A DNA stretch of 64,000 bases, from the NCBI GenBank assembly GCA_963920705.1, contig OY987226.1, positions 16,680,501 through 16,744,500 on the forward strand, written 5' to 3'. The stretch is from Odiellus spinosus. Its lineage: Eukaryota > Arthropoda > Arachnida > Opiliones > Phalangiidae. Below the pieces are notes generated by a model. The model did no database searches. It saw nothing but the letters and a program-made list of their open reading frames with translations, and had not been told where the DNA came from. Numbering within the stretch: the stretch's first letter is position 1; each line of letters opens with the position of its first letter. This document shows positions 50,301 through 60,711 of the stretch, in pieces. The position numbers and the translations under genes are program-made.

Positions 50301-53300
50301 AGTTAATTGGTTTCAATCAACGAAGTTAATTGGTTTCAATCAACGAAGTTAATTTGTTTCAATCAACGAAGTTAATTTGTTTCAATCAACGAAGTTAATT
50401 GGTTTCAATCAACGAAGTTAATTGGTTTCAATCAACGAAGTTAATTTGTTTCAATCAACGAAGTTAATTGGTTTCAATCAACGAAGTTAATTTGTTTCAA
50501 TCAACGAAGTTAATTTGTTTCAATCAACGAAGTTAATTTGTTTCAATCAACGAAGTTAATTTGTTTCAATCAACGAAGTTAATTTGTTTCAATCAACGAA
50601 GTTAATTTGTTTCAATCAACGAAGTTAATTGGTTTCAATCAACGAAGTTAATTGGTTTCAATCAACGAAGTTAATTGGTTTCAATCAACGAAGTTAATTG
50701 GTTTCAATCAACGAAGTTAATTGGTTTCAAATCAACGAAGTTAATTGGTTTCAAATCAACGAAGTTAATTGGTTTCAATCAACGAAGTTAATTGGTTTCA
50801 ATCAACGAAGTTAATTGGTTTCAATCAACGAAGTTAATTGGTTTCAATCAACGAAGTTAATTGGTTTCAATCAACGAAGTTAATTGGTTTCAATCAACGA
50901 AGTTAATTGGTTTCAATCAACGAAGTTAATTGGTTTCAATCAACGAAGTTAATTGGTTTCAATCAACGAAGTTAATTGGTTTCAATCAACGAAGTTAATT
51001 GGTTTCAATCAACGAAGTTAATTGGTTTCAATCAACGAAGTTAATTTGTTTCAATCAACGAAGTTAATTTGTTTCAATCAACGAAGTTAATTTGTTTCAA
51101 TCAACGAAGTTAATTTGTTTCAATCAACGAAGTTAATTTGTTTCAATCAATTAGTTCGCAAATTGATGACGGAGTTAAAGTGGTCTTCAAGGAAATTGAA
51201 GAGAAGAAATTAGTAACGAAATGGTCGAAGGTAATTATTTTATTGTAACTACCATAATTAGGTTTAATTATATCCAATAATTAATTTTATTTCTCAGCAC
51301 ATTAAAGGTTTGATGCCATCAACGTTTGATTTAGAATTGAGTCAACAACAATTGGATTTGAGTTTGTTGAGTGATCAGACGAGAGATACGTTCCTCTTGT
51401 TGTTAAGTTGGAGAGATTTTCTGACTATTTTAGCTAAGGTAATTACTAGATTTAATATTTTAATTAAAATTTAATGTTAATTTAACTTTTGTAGGAAAAT
51501 TTGATAGAAATATTGAATGAAGAAAAGGAAACTGTCATGAATGACATCTTGACCACGTTGCTCAGTGAGGTCAGTCACATATTAAATCACGTAATAATAA
51601 TTTAAAGTTACTTAAAAATATCATTTCAATAAGTTTTTAAAAATTTTAGTCTCTTTAAAAAATTAAATTGTTCTGAAATTTGCATCAAAAACTAAAAAAA
51701 AATAATTTACATGTAATGACGTTGATTCATTTTCCAATTTCAAAAACAGTAAAAAATTAAGTTTATCCATAAAAAATTAAATTAAAAATTTTAAAATTGC
51801 TTCTTAAGTTCTTTATTTTCTTGAAAATGGAAAATACAGAAATTTTACAGAATTTTTAAATAAAAATTAATAGTAAAAAGATTTTTAAATTAAAATTAAA
51901 ATTCCTAATCAAGTTTGAAAAACCATAATATTTAATTTTTAAACTGTAATTTTTATTTGTAGATTGATTCTAGTTCGAATCAACATTTGTTAAATCTCTT
52001 AGCGGAATTATACGCTCATCTTTTACTGTGTTGGAAAAGGTGAATACAAATTCAATCGGTACTGGTAAAAACTGTAAAATTAATAACAAAAATATATTTT
52101 GTTAGCGCCATAAAAAAATGGGACGGCTGGTTTTCAATATTCGGAACTGTCTTAGATCGATGCGCTTCCAATGCTGCCCAATTGCATCCCAAAATGATAA
52201 TCGCGATTATTTCCGTGGCCATAGATGGATTAAAACATATTGACAAAATTGATCAGTTTGACGGTAAGTTTAATTTTTCTATTTTTAATTTAATGTTTTT
52301 TTTTTTACTGTTTTAATCTTTCAGGAAGTATTCTGAGTAATTGGGCTTCCTCTATTTGTCTATTGGTTCTAAATCTCTCAAATAACGCATATTCCGCCAT
52401 TAAAAATAACGACAATCAATTTTTGACGGTTAGTTAAAATTTTTTTTTTTTTTTTAAGGCAGAATGAATGAACATTATTGTTTAAATAGGAAGAGTGGTG
52501 GGTAGTAGTGATTTTTGGTTAGGGAAGACGATAATTATTTTTTGGTGGATTATGAGAAGTTGAAATGTTTCTCCATATTGATCATTGTTAAAAAAATAAT
52601 TGTAGATTTTTTTGCTTGTGGATTAGGCCTATTCAGGGTGACCACATTTCCTATATTTCCACCTCATTCCTATCTCCTATATTTTAATGGTAATTCGAAT
52701 TAATATAATCTACTATATTTTAACTAAAAACCTAAAGCTTGGAGGAGTGAAGTTGTTAATAATTACCTTAAGCTGTATTCGATTTTAGCTTTACTTTTAT
52801 AAGTTTGTATCTTAAGCCTATTGATTCACCCATAAGTTATGAACGAGGGCCGTTTTAGCATTAAGCTAATGACTGGCCAATCTTGCAACTCAAATCCATC
52901 TAGTGGTGGTACCTTGAAACTCTCCCAATGCATGCTAATACTATCTGTTTCCTGTCGAGAGGAATGAGGTGGGGTAGGGGGATATAGAGAATTAACTAGG
53001 TTTTTCCGCGAGGTGGCGTTGGGCTTTAATTTATATCTCTCTTTCTCCTGTAAAGTGCTGAATATGAAGGGTTCTATGGGGAATTCAAACTTACGTGTGA
53101 AGAATTAAGTCTTAAGGATGTATGATCTGCAGTAGCCACTAACGTCTGTTTATAATTTGGTCATATTTCTTTTCTTCCTTTTTTATCCTATATTTTACTG
53201 AATTTCTTCCCCTAATTTCCCATATTTTACACAAAAAATTCCTTCTTTTCCATTCTAGGATTTATAATTTTTTAACAAATGTTAGATCGTTGTGTTGTGT

Positions 53301-56300
53301 TCTGTTGTTAAAGAACATTCAAAGTAGTGTGCGTGTTAGCCACCACATATTGTAACTTTAATGTGAGAGACTAGGGAAGAAAATGTAAGCTTCCGCACTC
53401 TTCTCTAGATCCTAGCTTAATAGTTGTTAGTAAAGCTGTGCTCTATTCATTTAACACATTCACCCTTAAAGTGTGTAATTATCCTCGTTCCTTGTAGCTG
53501 TGCTCGATCGCTATATTGCTCCTGAAAGAAATGACGGAAGTTATCGAGAACAAAACTTCTTACTTGCCCTTTCTGTCAAAATACTTCATTATTCCTACGT
53601 TAATCAATCTATTGGAATCAACTTTACTGGTAAGTTTTAATTTTTACTCTAGATTATTTTTGTATTGCTCAAGTTACAAGAGTTTGATTTGTTGAGATGG
53701 CTCGAGTCATTTGAAATGACTCAGTTTTTATCTCAAATGTTTTTGAGATACACACTCAAAAGTTATTTAGATTTGGTCGCATCTCAAAAATCATTAGATA
53801 CAAAAATCGCTAGATACAAAAAATCGCTAGATACAAAAAATCGCTAGATACAAAAAATCGCTAGATACAAAAAATCGCTAGATACAAAAAATCGCTAGAT
53901 ACAAAAAATCGCTAGATACAAAAAATCGCTAGATACAAAAAATCGCTAGATACAAAAAATCGCTAGATACAAAAAATCGCTAGATACAAAAAATCGCTAG
54001 ATACAAAAAATCGCTAGATACAAAAAATCGCTAGATACAAAAAATCGCTAGATACAAAAAATCGCTAGATACAAAAAATCGCTAGATACAAAAAATCGCT
54101 AGATACAAAAAATCGCTAGATACAAAAAATCGCTAGATACAAAAAATCGCTAGATACAAAAAATCGCTAGATACAAAAAATCGCTAGATACAAAAAATCG
54201 CTAGATACAAAAAATCGCTAGATACAAAAAATCGCTAGATACAAAAAATCGCTAGATACAAAAAATCGCTAGATACAAAAAATCGCTAGATACAAAAAAT
54301 CGCTAGATACAAAAAATCGCTAGATACAAAAAATCGCTAGATACAAAAAATCGCTAGATACAAAAAATCGCTAGATACAAAAAATCGCTAGATACAAAAA
54401 ATCGCTAGATACAAAAAATCGCTAGATACAAAAAATCGCTAGATACAAAAAATCGCTAGATACAAAAAATCGCTAGATACAAAAAATCGCTAGATACAAA
54501 AAATCGCTAGATACAAAAAATCGCTAGATACAAAAAATCGCTAGATACAAAAAATCGCTAGATACAAAAAATCGCTAGATACAAAAAATCGCTAGATACA
54601 AAAATCGCTAGATACAAAAATCGCTAGATACAAAAATCGCTAGATACAAAAATCGCTAGATACAAAAATCGCTAGATACAAAAAATCGCTAGATACAAAA
54701 AATCGCTAGATACAAAAAATCGCTAGATACAAAAATCGCTAGATACAAAAAATCGCTAGATACAAAAAATCGCTAGATACAAAAAATCGCTAGATACAAA
54801 AAATCGCTAGATACAAAAAATCGCTAGATACAAAAAATCGCTAGATACAAAAAATCGCTAGATACAAAAAATCGCTAGATACAAAAATCGCTAGATACAA
54901 AAAATCGCTAGATACAAAAAATCGCTAGATACAAAAAATCGCTAGATACAAAAATCGCTAGATACAAAAATCGCTAGATACAAAAATCGCTAGATACAAA
55001 AATCGCTAGATACAAAAAATTGCTAGATACAAAAAATCGCTAGATACAAAAAATCGCTAGATACAAAATACTATAACGTTAAGACAATCAAATCTAAACT
55101 TTTAGGCAATAGAATGTCGATAATGTTTGAAAATTCGAATTTCTATAACATTCCGGCAATCGCATCTCAGTAACTTTCGAGTAATCAAATCTCAATTTTT
55201 GAGCAAACTCTCAGTAACTATTCCAAAAAAAAAAAAAAAAAAAAAAAAAAAACTTTTTTTGGAAACTCAACAAGTTAAGTTTTTTTCGTATCTCAAGTTT
55301 GCCCAAACATAATTTGACATTTATTAGAAAGTCTCGAGTTACATATTGTGTTTTGCTCGAGTCTTGAGATTGCTCAGAAATTGATATTTTTACTGTGTCC
55401 CAAATTTCCTCGAAAGATATTGAGTTCGCTCAAAATCGTTGAAACATTTACGTAATAAAAAAATTATTGGTAAAGCATCGTAAAGGAATCCAGCTGGCTC
55501 ATTCAATTTCTCTATTCTTTTTATCAATATCAACGAATAATTTGGTAAGTTAGTAATTTTGCCATTCATAATTTCCATAAAGCTCAGATTTTAATTTTTA
55601 AAATAGATGGCTGAGATTTTACGAACAGAGGGATACTTGCCTCGAATCACTCTACCATTATTATCGACATACGAGAGCAAAGATGTTGAACTGTCATTAA
55701 TGGTACGTCCAGTTATTGTATCTAAATCGAATTTTACTCTATTTAATGGCTTTTAATTTAATTGATTTGAATTTATCCCTATTTTATTTAATCCTGACTA
55801 AATATATTTCATAATGTATCAAATCTTGATTAAATCACCGATCTAATTTTGTTTAAAATATACAGGGTGTGGACGCAACTTGGTTAGACGTTTTTGGCTT
55901 TTCATTACAAATAACGGCAAATCTTTTGAACACATTGCGCCATTTTTCTCTGAATGACGCTCTAAATTTTGCTGGAACACATTTGGAGCAAATTGCCTCG
56001 GTAAGTTGAGATTGCGGAGCATGGCCGTGGTCTTTTAATTTGACTCTTTCTTGTTTTTAGATGATCCAGGGAGTCTCGTTTAATCCACGTGTTAAAACAG
56101 TGGCTTATGCTAATCAGGCATGTAGTTTGGTATTAGCATTGGCAAATCATCGTCAAGAATGGCATTTGCAACACGTTACCTCTCACCGACTCTTATTGGT
56201 TAGTTGTTTTAAAATTATTATACGTATTTTTTAGAGGTGTGAGAGCGCTCGAAAAATTTCGAGCGCTCGGTCGAGCTTCTCGCCGAGCACTCAGCTCGAA

Positions 56301-59300
56301 ACTCGATAAGAGTTTTTCAAAGCTCATCAGGGTTCGAGTCCAAAAATCTAGAACTCGTCACGGTTAGAGTCCAAAAATCTAGAGCTCGTCAGGGTTCGAG
56401 TCCAAAAATCTAGAGCTCGTCAGGGTTCGAGTCCAAAAAGCTAGAGCTCGTCAGGGTTCGAGTCCAAAAATCTAGAGCTCGTCAGGGTTCGAGTCCAAAA
56501 ATCTAGAGCTCGTCAGGGTTCGAGTCCAAAAATCTAGAGCTCGTCAGGGTTCGAGTCCAAAAATCTAGAGCTCGTCAGGGTTCGAGTCCAAAAATCTAGA
56601 GCTCGTCAGGGTTCGAGTCCAAAAATCTAGAGCTCGTCAGGGTTCGAGTCCAAAAATCTAGAGCTCGTCAGGGTTCGAGTCCAAAAATCTAGAGCTCGTC
56701 AGGGTTCGAGTCCAAAAATCTAGAGCTCGTCAGGGTTCGAGTCCAAAAATCTAGAGCTCGTCAGGGTTCGAGTCCAAAAATCTAGAGCTCGTCAGGGTTC
56801 GAGTCCAAAAATCTAGAGCTCGTCAGGGTTCGAGTCCAAAAATCTAGAGTTCGTCAGGGTTCGAGTCCAAAAATCTAGAGTTCGTCAGGGTTCGAGTCCA
56901 AAAATCTAGAGTTCGTCAGGGTTCGAGTCCAAAAATCTAGAGTTCGTCAGGGTTCGAGTCCAAAAATCTAGAGTTCGTCAGGGTTCGAGTCCAAAAATCT
57001 AGAGCTCGTCAGGGTTCGAGTCCAAAAATCTAGAGCTCGTCAGGGTTCGAGTCCAAAAATCTAGAGCTCGTCAGGGTTCGAGTCCAAAAATCTAGAGCTC
57101 GTCAGGGTTCGAGTCCAAAAATCTAGAGCTCGTCAGGGTTCGAGTCCAAAAATCTAGAGCTCGTCAGGGTTCGAGTCCAAAAATCTAGAGCTCGTCAGGG
57201 TTCGAGTCCAAAAATCTAGAGCTCGTCAGGGTTCGAGTCCAAAAATCTAGAGCTCGTCAGGGTTCGAGTCCAAAAATCTAGAGCTCGTCAGGGTTCGAGT
57301 CCAAAAATCTAGAGCTCGTCAGGGTTCGAGTCCAAAAATCTAGAGCTCGTCAGGGTTCGAGTCCAAAAATCTAGAGCTCGTCAGGGTTCGAGTCCAAAAA
57401 TCTAGAGCTCGTCAGGGTTCGAGTCCAAAAATCTAGAGCTCGTCAGGGTTCGAGTCCAAAAATCTAGAGCTCGTCAGGGTTCGAGTCCAAAAATCTAGAG
57501 CTCGTCAGGGTTCGAGTCCAAAAATCTAGAGCTCGTCAGGGTTCGAGTCCAAAAATCTAGAGCTCGTCAGGGTTCGAGTCCAAAAATCTAGAGCTCGTCA
57601 GGGTTCGAGTCCAAAAATCTAGAGCTCGTCAGGGTTCGAGTCCAAAAATCTAGAGCTCGTCAGGGTTCGAGTCCAAAAATCTAGAGCTCGTCAGGGTTCG
57701 AGTCCAAAAATCTAGAGCTCGTAGGGTTCGAGTCCAAAAATCTAGAGCTCGTCAGGGTTCGAGTCCAAAAATCTAGAGCTCGTCAGGGTTCGAGTCCAAA
57801 AATCTAGAGCTCGTCAGGGTTCGAGTCCAAAAATCTAGAGCTCGTCAGGGTTCGAGTCCAAAAATCTAGAGTTTGTCAGGGTTCGAGCTCGAACAGGGCG
57901 AGCCCTGAACAAAGATGACCTTATCACAAAAAAAAAAAATCTCTAATTTCATCATGTATTTATCTCTTATTTTTTAATCTATAATGCTTGCAAAAAATGT
58001 TTTTAGCTCTCTAAACACTTGAAATAAATAATTTTAAGGCTTAATAAAAGCTTATAAATGCTTGATAAGCAAAATCCAGGGCTCGAGCTCGACTCCTGGC
58101 TTGATAAGGAAATATTGCCTGGGCTCGAGCTAGACTCCCAGCTCGATAAGAAAATTTTTCAGGGCTCTAGCTTGGCTCGAAGCTTGATAAGGAAAATTTT
58201 CAAGAGCTCGAGCTTGGCTCGAAGCCTGAAATTTTCGGCTCGCACACCTCTACCTATTTTACTTAGACGTTCAAGGGTGTAAACTTAAAGGAATGGTTCA
58301 CCCATAAAGTTTTTTTGCCTCTAAGGGTCAATAGCACTCTTGGCAACAGAAATTTATAACTCAAAATTAATTTTTAATAATAATAATAATTTTATAGTTA
58401 AAAATAAATTTAGTATGGACGTGGCCCTTTTGCCCCTAATTCTAAACTTCTCTGTCGTGCTTGGCCAGGCTAGCAATCTGATAGGCCAATGGAAATAACT
58501 TATAAACCAATGAAATGAGACTCCGAGGGGAGAGAGTCTGAGACAGTAAAGTCTAGAATCCTTCGTTTTTTAATCGGTGTTGTTTTAAAGAAAGTTCAAA
58601 ATGCCAAGTTGTATTATAAAAGAATGCAAAAATTTTAGTTCTCGGTTTGGACAAAGTTTTTATACGGTTCCTGATCATTTAAAGTACCCCGAACTCGCGT
58701 CAAAATGGCTAAAACGATACTCTCCGAGAGTCCGAATCGCCGACGGAGTTAGGCCTAGGCTACGGCTTACCGGGGTTAGATGCTCCTCTCCCGTTCGTTA
58801 GACTGGCGAGCACTGCCGTTATAACCTGTCGTCGATTTAACGTTCAAGCGCGTAGTAGTCAACTTTACCATTGAGTAAAAGCTGAGCCAAGTTACTTTGG
58901 CCAATCAGATTATTGCCGAAATAAAAACCTTGAAGTGACGTATCGAATGCGCTCTTGCTTTACAGGAAAGCTTCATACGGGCGCCTATGTGCCCTCAATC
59001 TAATTTGTTTTAATTGTTTATTTAAAAATTTAGTTAATTTTAAATTTTTCTAACACTTGAAAAATTGGTTTTGAGTTTAACTAAAGGGTTTGCAGCAAAA
59101 ATATTTTAACACCGCACCATTCCTTTAATAAGTTTTGTACATACACCTTAATGGTCAGAAAGTGAAGTTTAGTTTCTGCCTTAGCGGACGAAGTTTAGTT
59201 TTGTTTAATGTTCTTAAAGCTTTAAAATTAAATATTTTTTAGACAACTGTTTGTAATACCACAGTTTCGGTTATTGGTTATCTTACAAGGCCAACGCTTC

Positions 59301-60668
59301 TACAACACATTATTCAGGTATGTTTCAACTATTGAGAAGTTTCAAACTAAGTTTGAATGCGCTGAGAGTTGAGCTCAACCTTGCCTTATTTTTTTTTTTT
59401 TGATATATTTAAATAGCAAAATCCTCTGGAATCGGCGAAGCCTCTGTTTTTATTGGGAGATATTACTGATTTGGGAAGTTCAATGAGACGTTTTTCCAGC
59501 GGAACTGAACCATTAGCGTCTCCAGAATTATTACAATTACAGTATCAGTAAGTAATTGGGCCTAAATAATACTATACCCACATATTTAGATACTACAATT
59601 TGGACCTAAATACGTAGCTACTTGGTTTTATGATGTGCTTTAGTCCTAAATAGTGAAAAAGCATTTTAGGGCTGTGCAAGATCTTTATTAGTTGTTGAGT
59701 ACTTGGCTTTCACTCCATAAAAAAAAAAAAAAAAAATTAAAGGACTAGTAAAAAATTCCAGGATGACCACATTTCCTATATTTATAATTTTTAGATTTCG
59801 ACCTTTTTCCTATATTTTCCTATTTCCACTACATGTTGAGCGAGCTCGATGGATCGTTGAGCCAGCTCAATTGTTTGATGTTATCCTATGGGCTTGACCG
59901 TATATGTGGTGCTAAAAAACTGCAAAAATTCATATCTTAAATTTCCTATTTCCCTATAAATTGTTTTTAAGGTTTTGTTGTGGTCATCCTGAGAGTATTA
60001 GGCCAAGGTTCGATAAAGGCTCAAATCTGGATTTTTGCATGATGTCTTACCTTTTCTGTAACAACCATAATTTTTCAAGCCTCGACTCGAAGCCCAAAAA
60101 AAAAGGACTGGCATGTCCTAGCTATACACGCTAGAATAAATTCGTTCAAATTTGCAAAGGTCAAGGCAGTCTTTTAAGATATATATCTTGGAAAGAGGGA
60201 AAGGCTTACGTAGATTCCAATGTATATTGGAACTTAGTCATTGTGCAGTTTTTTTCTATTGCTATTAAAATTTAGGTCACAAACCGCGCTATATTTCTTC
60301 GGATCCCACAATTCTTTTAGGGCTTCTTTGTGGCACCTCTTCTACATCATAACTTAACTGAATCCTAGCTACCATTTGAAGTTCATTTGGAATTTTAGAG
60401 GAATTAATTTTATTGTTAACCAGATCACAATGACCCGAAAATTATTTTTTGCACAACACACCTCTTAATTTAGTCAGTTTCGTAATTAAAATGAATTAAA
60501 CTAAATATTAACAGTTACGTGTAACCCGAAATCGCGTTAGGCCAAAATGAATAAAATCTAGGACTAGGCCTTGAGCAAGTAGACAAATATTTTCAGCAAG
60601 TGAAAATATTTCAGCTGAAATGTTTTATTTAGTGGTTACTAGATGGCTTTCGGGTTTGATTCATTCAT

Positions 60669-60711
<43 letters not shown>

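Noticed and set aside
47216-51150. CRISPR array
   Set aside because: Direct repeats have no unique spacers, and the genome is eukaryotic.
56321-57887. tRNA gene cluster
   Set aside because: Only the T-loop-like word GGTTCGAGTCC is present; no acceptor stem, D arm or anticodon arm can be formed from the 31-bp unit.
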